Assembly: GCF_029931775.1 (NCBI RefSeq)
Contig: NC_079324.1
Coordinates: 61,511,268-61,575,267, forward strand
DNA length: 64,000 nucleotides
Origin: Euleptes europaea
Lineage: Eukaryota > Chordata > Lepidosauria > Squamata > Sphaerodactylidae
Direction: 5' to 3'
A model generated the notes under the pieces. That model did not search any database and was not told the DNA's origin. It saw only the letters and a list, made by a program, of their open reading frames with translations. The position numbers were made by a program, and so were the translations under genes. Below, piece after piece: positions 34,440-44,012 of this stretch (its first letter is position 1; every line of letters begins with the position of its first letter).

Positions 34440-34600
34440 CTTGGCTCCGCCGTGTTCTTGGGGGCGACGGAAATGACGCAACTTCTCTGAGCCGGCCGGT
34501 AACCATAGAGCCGAGGCGCGGCCTGTTCCCCCTTCCCTCCGCAAGGGGTCCGTTCCTTCCCCTCCCATCATCGTCTCTCATCCCACAGGATGCGGGGCGG
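33850..34600 (-). promoter_or_regulatory. CpG island at the DIABLO promoter and exon 1
   Basis: A GC-rich block covering DIABLO exon 1 (34,439-34,384), the upstream promoter and the first roughly 530 bases of intron 1. The intronic part carries a large inverted repeat (34,101-34,302) and an Ala-codon-like GCC/GCG run right after the donor. Confidence 0.85.
34101..34302. repeat. Inverted repeat in DIABLO intron 1 CpG island
   Basis: Left arm about 34,101-34,192 and right arm about 34,210-34,302, with a spacer of about 17 bases. The outer parts (CCCGGAGACCCCAGACGG against its reverse complement) are identical; a few mismatches lie nearer the centre. Confidence 0.85.
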
Positions 34601-34674
34601 GAAGGGGGGACAAAACGAGCCTGTCGGCACCTTCCAGTTTACATGAGAGGCCAACGTTTAAAGACTGGAGATTT

Positions 34675-34905
34675 TATATAGATATATAGATATATAGAGA
34701 GAGATATAGAGATAGAAATATAGAAATATAGATAGATAGATATAGATAGATAGATAGATAGATATAGATATATGTGTGTGTGTGTGTATATATATGTGTA
34801 TATATATGTGTGTGTATGTATATATGTGTATGTATATATATATATGTGTGTGTGTGTGTGTATGTGTATATATGTATGTATTTATTTATATAACATTTAA
34901 CAAAA
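34675..34905. repeat. Compound (GATA)/(TATG)/(TG) microsatellite
   Basis: Uninterrupted AT-, GATA- and TG-rich simple repeat just upstream of the DIABLO promoter. It is followed to about 35,235 by an AT-rich LINE-3'-UTR-like stretch. Confidence 0.85.
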
Positions 34906-35237
34906 CAAGTACAAACAAATACAATAATAATAATTTAAAAAATAAGAAATAAACAGAACATACAAAAGAGTATCAATCATATGCTCTTATTAAGACATTC
35001 ATGATTACAAAATTGTACAGTTCAGAAAACAAAAAATACCCTTTTGACCCTCCACCCACCTTAAAAAGTGACCCCCATCACCAGACGTCCGAAGAAGTGT
35101 CTTAACAGTTTTAAAAATTTCCATTAACAGTATAATAAAAAAGTAATAAAACTTGTTTCTATAACTCACTAACTAAATTAGTAAAATCCATTTTTGCCAG
35201 TTTATCCCAATATGTGACGGCCTTTGCCCAAATTTTT

Positions 35238-35470
35238 TTGAGGAGACTGGAGGTTTTGAAGCAGAGGCTAGACGGCCATCTGTCAGCAAGGCTGATTCTA
35301 TGACCTTAGGCAGATCACGAGAGGGAGGGCATCCTGGCCATCTTCTGGGCATTGGAGTAGGGGTCGCTGGGGGTGTGGTGGTGGGGAGGTAGTTGTGAAT
35401 TTTCTGCATTGTGCAGGGGGTTGGACTAGATGACCCTGGTGGTCCCTTCCAACTCTGTGATTCTATGACT
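35238..35470 (+). mobile_element. CR1 LINE 3' end
   Basis: gccatctgtcagcaaggctg ... cttccaactctgtgattcta. Confidence 0.8.
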
Positions 35471-35500
35471 GCCTAGATTGGAGCCCAGTAGCACTGCTAG

Positions 35501-35709
35501 GTAGGGGTGCCAACCCCCAGGTACTAGCTGGAGATCTCCTGCTATTACAACTGATCTCCAGCAGATAGATATCAGTTCCCCTGGAGAAAATGGCCGCTTT
35601 GGCCATTGGACTCTATGGCACTGAAGTCCCTCCCCTTCCTAGATCCTGCCCTCCTCAGGCTCCGCCCCAAAAACCTCCCGCCAGTGGCAGTGAGGGGCTT
35701 GGCAACCCA
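35501..35709. mobile_element. hAT-like MITE (tagggttgcc family)
   Basis: Exact 8-bp duplication actgctag (35,493-35,500 and 35,710-35,717). A second MITE of the family starts next to it (about 35,715) and holds the retroposon at 35,855-36,306. Confidence 0.8.
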
Positions 35710-35854
35710 ACTGCTAGTGTTGTCAACTCTGGGATGGGAAATTCCTGGAGATTTATAGGTGTAGCCTGGGAGGGGTGGTGGGGTTTGGGGAGGGACCTCA
35801 GCAGGGTATAATTCCTTACCATCCACCTTCCAAAGTAGCCATTTTCTCCAGGGG

Positions 35855-36306
35855 TAACAACATTTATCTCTTTTGTGCAACACTTCTTCATATTACATAT
35901 TACATTTGTAATACAAGTCTTTCAAGTACACCTAATACGAAATAAATGGAGGCTCTATTGCTTTTTCTCTCTTTTGTGCAACAGTTCTTCATATATCACG
36001 AGTAGCTTATTTGCCTCCGAGTACACTCGTGATATATGAAGAAGTGTTGCACAAAAGAGAGAAAAAGCAATAGAGCCTCCATTTATTTTGTATTAGACGG
36101 TGTACTTGTAAGACTTGTATTACAAATGTAAAATATACCTTTAATCTGCAACCATATTATTGACTAGATATTCATGTACATACAAATATATTTATGAATA
36201 TAGTGTGTTGGAAATAATGTTATACCAGAGGTTGGGTACCAGTTGATATATCACTAGTTTTGCACATATTGTGGGGGGACTCCCCCCTCCCATAATTTTT
36301 ATTCAG
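35855..36306. mobile_element. Long-inverted-repeat retroposon inserted in a MITE
   Basis: Bounded by the 14-bp duplication attttctccagggg (35,841-35,854 and 36,307-36,320). Arms about 35,893-35,998 and 36,018-36,130 are inverted copies with a short spacer (tagcttatttgcctcc...). The rest runs to 36,306 without repeat of the arm. The host is a hAT-like MITE. Confidence 0.8.
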
Positions 36307-37104
36307 ATTTTCTCCAGGGGAAATGGTCTCCATAGTGTGGAGGAGATCAGTTGTAATTCCAAAAGGAATTTATTAGCGAATAGAATGCCATACTTTCCCC
36401 CTCTAAAACATCACAATGATTGTAAGAAATAGATAGTATAACTTTCTGGGGTAGTATAGATTTCTTTCCTTTTAAAATCAAGTTCTGCAGTTCAATGCCT
36501 GCATTTTTGTATTTCAGTTTGAAATGTACTTATGAAATTCACTTCACATCAGATGGGTATATCAGTTCTTATGGCCTATTCTTTGATTAGTAAAAAATTA
36601 AAATTACAAATTAATATAAACCATTCTAATTCAAATCAGATATCAGAGATAATACAAGACCAGCAGGTAATTATTTTATTGATTTCTCTTTTCAAAACAG
36701 AGAATAATCGCACAGTCCTTTATGCTTTTTCCAGGCAGCTTGGCTTCAGCAACTTCATTATCTTCAGATAAAGCAGGAAGTAAAAGCTGAAAATTAGAGT
36801 GGGTTTTAGAGAATACCATAAGCAAGGGGAAAATTGCAGTCAACATCAGAGCTTATTAAGGGTGATAAAAGGAGGGCAAGTTACAGCTTGACCAGCCAGC
36901 TTCTGCGCTTATCTTGGCTCTCTCCTAAAGAGATTAAAAGAAAGATGAGAGAGGATAGCTTTGCTGTTATTGCTATGAGATGCTGACTCCTGAGAAAAAA
37001 AGGTAAAATTTATGAACAAATCATTTGGTTTGTTGTTAATCATTAATCATGTAACAAAATTAAAGCTTGCAAAGTCCGTGGACTAAAAAGGGGGCGTTGT
37101 TGTG

Positions 37105-37110
37105 TTTATT
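37105..37110 (-). terminator. Poly(A) signal of the candidate microprotein exon
   Basis: AATAAA on the minus strand, about 62 bases after the TGA of the 44-residue frame. Confidence 0.4.
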
Positions 37111-37171
37111 GTTTAGGCATTGGACAGAACGGGGGGCCTTTGCAGCCGCAGGTGGGGTGTGTGTGGAGATG

Positions 37172-37306
37172 TCATTTAAGCACCAGGAAATAAGTGGTCC
37201 AGCCAGCCAACAGCAGGGCACCAAACAGCACCGTGTAACTGAACAGTACAAAAGCCAGGAGCTCCTTCAGCACCTTCAGGCAGTGGACAGCGAAGGAGTC
37301 TTGCAT
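37172..37306 (-). CDS. Candidate 44-residue single-pass membrane microprotein (terminal exon)
   Basis: This minus-strand frame encodes 44 residues: an amphipathic start (MQDSFAVHCLKVLKEL), a long hydrophobic stretch (AFVLFSYTVLFGALLLAGW) and a short tail ending VLK. A good splice acceptor (pyrimidine-rich tract, then cttacag) lies just upstream, so the exon would begin at 37,316. The ATG has A at -3. An AATAAA (37,105-37,110, read on the minus strand) follows the TGA by about 60 bases, as expected for a real 3' terminal exon. A plausible upstream donor (CCAGG/GTAAGC at 38,829-38,830) exists, but its frame does not continue into this one, so it would be 5' UTR. It lies between DIABLO and VPS33A. 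I recognise no family. It may instead be the last exon of a longer unseen protein. Confidence 0.4.
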   Translation of the reverse strand: MQDSFAVHCLKVLKELLAFVLFSYTVLFGALLLAGWTTYFLVLK

Positions 37307-37394
37307 GATTCGGGTTCTGTAAGATGGTGGAGAGAAATGCGTGGGAACAGCCTGATCTGTAACGGAGACAAAAAAAAGGCATTGTAAAGTGGAT

Positions 37395-37605
37395 GGCCCA
37401 GGCTAGCCTGTTCTTGTCAGATCTCGGAAGCTTAGCAGGATCAGCACTGGTTAGTATTTGGATGGGAGACCACAAAGGAATACCAGGGTTGCTACGCAGA
37501 GGCAGGAAGTGGCAAACCACCTCTGTTAGTCTCTTGCCTTGAAAACCCCATAAGGGGTTGCCATAAGTCAGCTGCGACTTGATGGCACTTTACACACTTT
37601 ACGCA
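37395..37605 (+). mobile_element. 5S-headed SINE, full length
   Basis: gatctcggaagcttagcagg ... ttgccataagtcagctgcga ... ggcactttacac. A partial second copy lies at 37,756-37,890. Confidence 0.85.
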
Positions 37606-37890
37606 TCTAAAAGAGTGGTTGAATCAACAGAGCCAACCACAAATTAGTTTTCTAACAGTGCCGTCCTGAGTAGAGTTGCAGTGAAGATGGATGTAACTCC
37701 GCTTAAAGGATAATACTGTAAGTTTGTAATAGTAGTTAGGCAGATTTGGAAACAGTTTGCAAATACTTGAATGGGAGACCACTGAAGAAGGCTCGGCAGA
37801 GAAAGGCAACGCCAAGCCACCACTGTTTTTCACTTGCCTTGAAAGCCCGTTGCTGGGGTAACCATAGGTCGGTTATGACTTGACACGTAC

Positions 37891-39386
37891 ATACATAAGA
37901 GTTATAGATTATAACTACTACCAGTTGATGGAAGGAGAAGGCCTAATGTGAGGAAATGAGACCACCAAAGTACTTTTCCCAATAGACCATCTGGAGAACA
38001 TTTCTAGATGCATGGCTGGCAGTGCATTAACAACAATCAAAGGCACTAATCAAAGCAGCCCATCTTTCCAATGGAGCCCCCGTTAATATTTAATGCCATA
38101 ATTGCCTCTAATGGACCGACTGGCAGAAATAAACATTCTTGTTTATGATTTGGGGGGGTTAAGTACAAATTGTTTGGCTTGCATCTTTGCTTCTGCCCAA
38201 AATAATCTGTGCAAGAGAGAAATGCTTGAATTCCATTCCCACTCAAATCAATACGTATACTTGTGTTACACAGTAAGCTACAGCAGTTCCTAAACTTCAG
38301 AAAAGTAAAATGAACAGCGGTTTTCAGCCCACAGGCTTTGGAGGTATACGCTTGGTTGCTCTATTGAATCCTGCAACATTTTACCGTTACTATGGTTTAA
38401 TGAGTTATAACACTGTAAAGGTAAAAACTGCTACACTTTTCTAAGTGTAGGAAATATGTCAAAACTTAAATAACAACAACACTAATAAATCAGAAAGATA
38501 ATAATTTACTTTGGTCTGAACAAGAGAAAATAAAGCCTGGATCAGGTTAGAACTAATCTAAAGGATTCTTTCTATTCTTAAAACTGTCAGGAACAAATTA
38601 AATCACCAAACACTTGTGATCATTTTAAAAGCTACGAGAAATGATTTAAACCCAGTTATTTATTAAACTAATCTGTTAATTATTTACAGTAACAGCATTA
38701 TGTTTTATTGATATTCTCCTGGATCAAATATATAAAAGCTGCTGTCACCAGATAAGGAAACAGATCAGATAATCCTATTAATTTATGGGGGGGAAGAAAT
38801 ATTACGTTTGATGGGGAGAAATTGCTTACCCTGGATGAATGACGGCATTTGCTTGAAGTTGTTCTTTGCCTTTGTTTCTGGACTCTCTCTTGAATGTCTT
38901 GTTTGTAGAAAGCCTTGTGATGTCGCTGGATCTTCTTCTTGTTATATGTGAAGAGGCAGGCGTAATGAGTCTGTACGTACAAAGGATGCTTGTCCTAATG
39001 GACTAGGTGTGGTCGGGAATCTATTCGTGGATAGGACATACGCAGATCCTTCACTCATCCTTCATAGAGTACACAAATACTCATGGTTCTTTTAAAAAGT
39101 GGAAACGAATACCATGCAGTCAAAATAATTGTTTCCAGATTGCTAGTTGCTCCAGTTACTTGTAACTCCACCCCCCCCAATAAGCGTACAAAGTTACATT
39201 TGTAATCATTTCTTTTCAAAAACATCAAGGTGTATTTTTTTCCTGTACAGCAGATGCTTAAGATAATAATAGGACCCAGTAGGAAAAGAAGAGTGCATAA
39301 TTCAAAGTAACATGTGGATGACACTCTGCTCTAGAAAACCCTGAACCAGTGCCTGGAGGTAGTTTTGAAGTGGAAGTGGGCTAATC
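37891..39386. other. Mostly unique sequence
   Basis: No gene or repeat I can name, apart from a possible minus-strand exon ending at a good donor (38,829-38,830) that might be a 5' exon of the candidate microprotein gene. Confidence 0.4.
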
Positions 39387-39612
39387 CAGTGTGGTGTAGT
39401 GGTTAAGAGTGTTGGATGACGATCTGGAAGACCTGGGTTCGAATCCCCACTGATGCCATGGAAGCTAACTGGGTAACTTTGGGCCAGTCACAAACTCTCA
39501 GCCTAACCTACCTCACAGGGTTGTTGTGAGGATAAAATGGAGGGGAGGAGAACGGTGTAAGCTGCTTTGGACCCCCATTGGGGAGAAAGACCAGTTACAA
39601 ATAGAGTAGATA
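39387..39612 (+). mobile_element. MIR/CORE-like SINE, distinct subfamily
   Basis: tggtgtagtggttaagagtg, B box gggttcgaatcccc, and acctcacagggttgttgtga. Confidence 0.7.
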
Positions 39613-39747
39613 AATAAACAATAAAACGAAGCATAATCCTGACAAGCTGGAAGCACAATTGGTGAGGGCAAGGGCTGACCTGGGACTTAAGGTGCCATCC
39701 ATACGGTAGCACCTTGAAGGAACAGGTCCATAGGAATTGCCCTGACT

Positions 39748-39950
39748 GAGATGGCCCAGGCTAGCCTAATCTCGGAAGCCAAGCAGGGTCAGCCCTGGTT
39801 AGTACTTGGATGAGAGAACACCCAGGAAGTCCAGGGTTGCTATGTAGAGGCAGGCAATGGCAAACCACCTCTGAATGTCTCATGCCTTGAAAACCCTACT
39901 GGGTTGCCATAAGTCAGTTGTGATTTGAAAGCACTTTACACACAATGAGG
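39748..39950 (+). mobile_element. 5S-headed SINE
   Basis: ctaatctcggaagccaagc ... ccataagtcagttgtgattt. Confidence 0.8.
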
Positions 39951-40035
39951 AATTGTTCAGAAAGCATTGCCAAGTTCCATGGCTGTTTCTTAATTGATTA
40001 CTACATACTCTTTGAAGGCCTGCCATGCAACCACC

Positions 40036-40805
40036 CTAGGGTCGCCAACCTCAAGGTGGTGGCTGGAGATCTCCCACTATTACAACTGATCTCCAGCTGA
40101 TAGAGATCAGTTCACCTGGAGAAAATGGTCGTTTTGGCAATTGGACTCAATGGCATTGAAGCCCCACCCCTCCCCAAACCCCACTCTCCTCAGGCTCCGC
40201 CCCAAAAATCTCCAAGATATTTCCCAACCTGGAGCTGGCAACCCTACTCGGGGCGGCTAACAACATATAACATATATGATTAAAATCCAATAAATATATG
40301 AATACATAAAACATCAGATTAAAATTAATATAACTTAGCAGGGTACCTTAGCGGTCACTTGGAGGAAAAGTACCAAACCTCCAGGCGGCACCTGGATATC
40401 TTCCAGAATTACAACTGATCTCCAGATAACAGAGATCAATTCCCCTGGAGAAAATGGCTGGTTTCGAGGGTGAACTCTATAGCATTATATCCTGCTGAGC
40501 TCCTTCTCCTCCCCAAACCCAACCCTTCACAAACTCTTCCCCCAAAATCTCCAAGGATTTCCCAATTTGGAGTATGCAAATGGTCTGTGGGGGTGCAGTC
40601 AGGTTGCCAACCTCCAGGTGGTGGCTGAAGATCTTTCGCTATTACAACTGATCTCCAGGCGAGAGATCAGTTCCCCTGGAGAAAGTGGCCGCTTTGGCAA
40701 TTGGACTCAATGGCATTGAAGTCCTTCCCCTCCCTAAACCCCACCCTTCTCACGCTCCACCCCCAAAATCTCCAGGTATTTCTCAACCTGGATCTGGCAA
40801 CCCTA
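40036..40805. mobile_element. Cluster of three tagggttgcc-type MITEs
   Basis: Copies at 40,036-40,245, 40,376-40,575 (ends eroded) and 40,599-40,805. The last has an exact 8-bp duplication gggtgcag (40,591-40,598 and 40,806-40,813), which places the family in hAT. Confidence 0.8.
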
Positions 40806-41344
40806 GGGTGCAGCAGAATTATTACAAGTAATGCAGGCTCCTAAACGAGAGAGTGTGCTTCCCTGTTTCTGGGAAAAAGCTGTCTGCCCTTTGCCAAATC
40901 TCTAGAGAAGTAATTGCAGCCTAACAAGCCTCCTGCTCAGCTTGATTGTGATCTGTTTTTAGTAGAGGCCTTGCTTGTCGCAAGGCTAATAATTTGATAA
41001 CAAGAGTGCTTGATTGAATTTAGAGTCCATTCACCAAGCTGTAATACATCTTGTGGAAAGCCTGGGCTTGCTCCAGAGATGTTTTCTGTTGAAATAGCCA
41101 GAAGACAACAGGCAACATTAAGAGCCCCAAATAACATTAGCAAAGGTCATGTTACCCATCAGATAAAGGGTGTCTTCAGACATACGTAACCTGAGCTGTG
41201 CATCCACCCTGGAATCATACCAGACTGCATTTCATTCACACAAACCCTCTCACAGATTGAGCTCTGGGGTAACTGGTTGTATTAGCAATACAGCAAATGC
41301 CATGTGCAGAGTGTTGATTGAGCCAACCAGTGATGCTGCTTCCA

Positions 41345-41805
41345 GAGAGCCAGCATGGTGCAGTGGTTAAGAGCGGTGGTTTGGAGTGGTGGCCTCTGAT
41401 CTGGAGAACCTCCACATGAGCAGCGGAGGCTAATCTGGTGAAATGGATTTGTTTCCCCACTCCTACACACGAATCCAGCTGGGTGACCTTGGGCTAGTCA
41501 CAGCTCTCTCAGCCCCACCTGCCTCACAGGGTGTCTGTTGTGGGGAGGGGCTGTGGCTCAGTGGTACAGCCTCTGCTTGGCATGCAGAAGGCCCCAGGTT
41601 CAATCCCCGGCAGTTCCAGTGAGACTCTGGAGAGCTGCTGCCGGTCTGAGTAGACAGTACTGACTTTGATAGACCAAGGGTCTGATTCAGTAGAAGGCAG
41701 CTTCATGTGTTCCATGTGGGAGAGGAAGGGAAGGTGATTGTAAGCCACTTAGAGACTCCTTAATAGAAAGGTAGAGAAAATCAGCATATAAAAACCAACT
41801 GTTCT
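41345..41805 (+). mobile_element. CORE/MIR-like SINE containing a nested tRNA-Ala SINE
   Basis: The outer SINE runs from gagccagcatggtgcagtgg to gcatataaaaaccaac. The tRNA-Ala SINE occupies about 41,542-41,712. Confidence 0.8.
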
Positions 41806-42742
41806 TCTAATGAAGGAATTCACTCTCTGCCTTTACTTTCCCATCCCAGAATCTTCTCCATAAGAATTCCCAGTTTGATTTCGACACATAACTGAAGAAG
41901 AGCTGTGACTCATGAAAGCTCACATTGAAATGCTGTTAGTCTTTAAGGTGCCACTGGACTTTTATTTTGCTGCAACAAACTTCCATGACACCTTTGCAAT
42001 GGCCTCCCAAACAGCCTGGGTGTCCCCACCCCCATCACCTAAGAATGAGAGGAGAGGGAAAAGAATTCCAGCCAGGGAAAAAAAGCAGGAGCCTCGGCAC
42101 TGATGGAGAACACATCCATTTATCAGCTTTTGCCACCTTATGATTACTATAAATCAACACCTTGAACACGTTCTATTCTGCCTGTGAATTGGGCTTGGAT
42201 TATTTATATGACGACTCTCTCGGTTATCTATAGTCTAAATTTTGTTAAAAGAGAATACCCACCCATGGGGGAAGTTGAAGGCCAAATATCTAAAGGTGGA
42301 ACAACAAAAGACTGGAAGTTCCCCAATCACACATGCAAAAACTGACTCTCACCAGTGCAACATGGTGAGGCTGAGAATGCTCCATTTAGAATATCCCAAA
42401 GGACATGAGAGGACACGACAGAACTCGAAAAGCAGCACATATGAACTGCTAAGGGCAAACCTGTAGGGGCTGTTGAGAGAAGGGAGAGGTGCTATAGAGG
42501 GAAGGGAAATTCTCAGCAGCCTCAGCTGTAGTTCATTCTTCTCTCACCCGGCACATGGACGTGTTGCCAAAGTGTAAAGGAGTTCTTCCATCTTCTTTTC
42601 TCAAAACAGATGTGAAGCAGCACACCTACAACACTGAAAATAATTGCTTTTCCTCAGTACAGCTGCAGTATTTACGATTTCTTCAGAGGAAATCCAAGAC
42701 TATTTAATTTGTGTCTCTATGTCCTACTAAACCACCCCCAGA

Positions 42743-43015
42743 GAGAGTCAGGGTGTAGTGGTTAAGAGTGGTGGTTTGGAGCAGTGGACTGGGTTTCATT
42801 CCCCACTCCTCCACGTGAGCGCCAGAGGCTCATCTGGTGAACTGGATTTGTTTCCCCACTCCTCCACATTAAGCCAGCTGGATGATCTTGGGCTAGTCAC
42901 ACTCTCTCAGCCCCACCTAACTCATAGGGTGTCTGTTGTGGGGAAGGGAAGGTGATTGTAAGCCAGTTTGATTCTCCCTTAAGTGGTAGAGAAAGTCAGC
43001 ATATAAAAAAATATA
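42743..43015 (+). mobile_element. CORE/MIR-like SINE
   Basis: Shortened head, then the usual body to cagcatataaaaaa. Confidence 0.75.
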
Positions 43016-43366
43016 GATCTTTTTCTCTCTCTTCCCTGCCCCAACAACTCAAACCCACCAGACAAGCTTTTGGGTTGCATCTTTAGCCTGTACATTTATC
43101 TTCCCAAATCTACAGACGCAGGAGATTTCTAACACCTTCAAAACAGGTACTTGTTAATTTTAATCTGTCTTCACAGAAGAGTAACAAAAATGTAGGCATC
43201 AAAATTGTTCCATCCCACTTTATACCGTGATCTTAACTGAACATTTTACAACAGGATCTCTGATGCTTGTAAGGAAACACTGACATTAAACAAGAGATTC
43301 AGATATTTTCAGAACATGTGGCAGGGGTATATTTTCCTTTTTTTCTGGCACAGACAATTGTGAGAG

Positions 43367-43928
43367 ATGAATTCATTGGGACCCAAGAGGGAACATGGCA
43401 GCATACAGGTCTACCACGACAGCAATCTTTTGGGGGGCAAAAGCATACGACTGGTATCAAGGGACAGAACTTGGAGAAAGAAGACAACCACAATAAAAGG
43501 TGGGGAAATGGAATACCTGGAAAAGCCTCCTGAGGGATCTATGGGATTGCAGAATTTCCCTCCCTCTAAAGGTAATGTACAGAAATGATACTTTATTTTA
43601 CATACAAATAAATTAAAGATAACCCAGGAAAAAAAGTTGCTACGATGCCTGTTAGAACCCATCCAAAGAGAGATAACATGGTTTAATTTCCTCCCTTGCC
43701 TGTATTTCAGACAGGAGTCTTAAATACGACTATTGTAGTGCCATCCTAAGCAGAGTTACCATTCCAAGTCTACTGAAGACAATGGGCTTCGAAAGGTGTA
43801 CCACTGTGGGGAAATGCCTTAATTTCCTTATATCCTCCACTCTTTCAGAGGCATCAACTCCTAGTAAAGTCCTCTACTGCATGAAGAACGCCAAGACTCA
43901 TGCATCACAGCCAGCGGCAATACCAAAG
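43367..43928 (+). CDS. Unrecognised spliced open frame just beyond the VPS33A 3' end
   Basis: I do not recognise this protein. Exon A (43,354-43,571) follows a pyrimidine-rich acceptor and ends G/GTAATG. Its ATG at 43,367 has an in-frame TGA two codons upstream, so it looks like a genuine start. Exon B (43,849-43,928) follows ctctttcag and ends AAAG/GTAATT. The two join in frame (1 nt + 2 nt) with no stop, giving about 95 residues that are hydrophilic and Lys/Arg/Ser/Pro-rich (MNSLGPKREHGS..., RDRTWRKKTTTIKGGEMEYL, LYCMKNAKTHAS). A possible third exon after the AG at 44,001-44,002 would add about 22 residues, antisense to the VPS33A last exon; without splicing, the frame ends a few codons on. 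It overlaps the likely VPS33A 3' UTR on the opposite strand. It could be a lineage-specific gene, a decayed gene or chance. Confidence 0.4.
43592..43597 (-). terminator. Likely VPS33A poly(A) signal
   Basis: AATAAA on the minus strand, about 415 bases after the VPS33A stop codon. The implied 3' UTR overlaps the unrecognised + strand frame at 43.37-43.93 kb. Confidence 0.5.
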
Positions 43929-44012
43929 GTAATTTTCCATCTCCAGTAAGTTTCTCTGCTTCTTTTGAAGACACCAGAAGGGGACCTGTGATTTTTGTAC
44001 AGGTTTCCAGCG

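Noticed and set aside
33807-34581. Two frames of about 250 residues at the DIABLO start
   Set aside because: One merely reads through exon 1 into intron 1; the other is a frame-shifted shadow of the CpG island.
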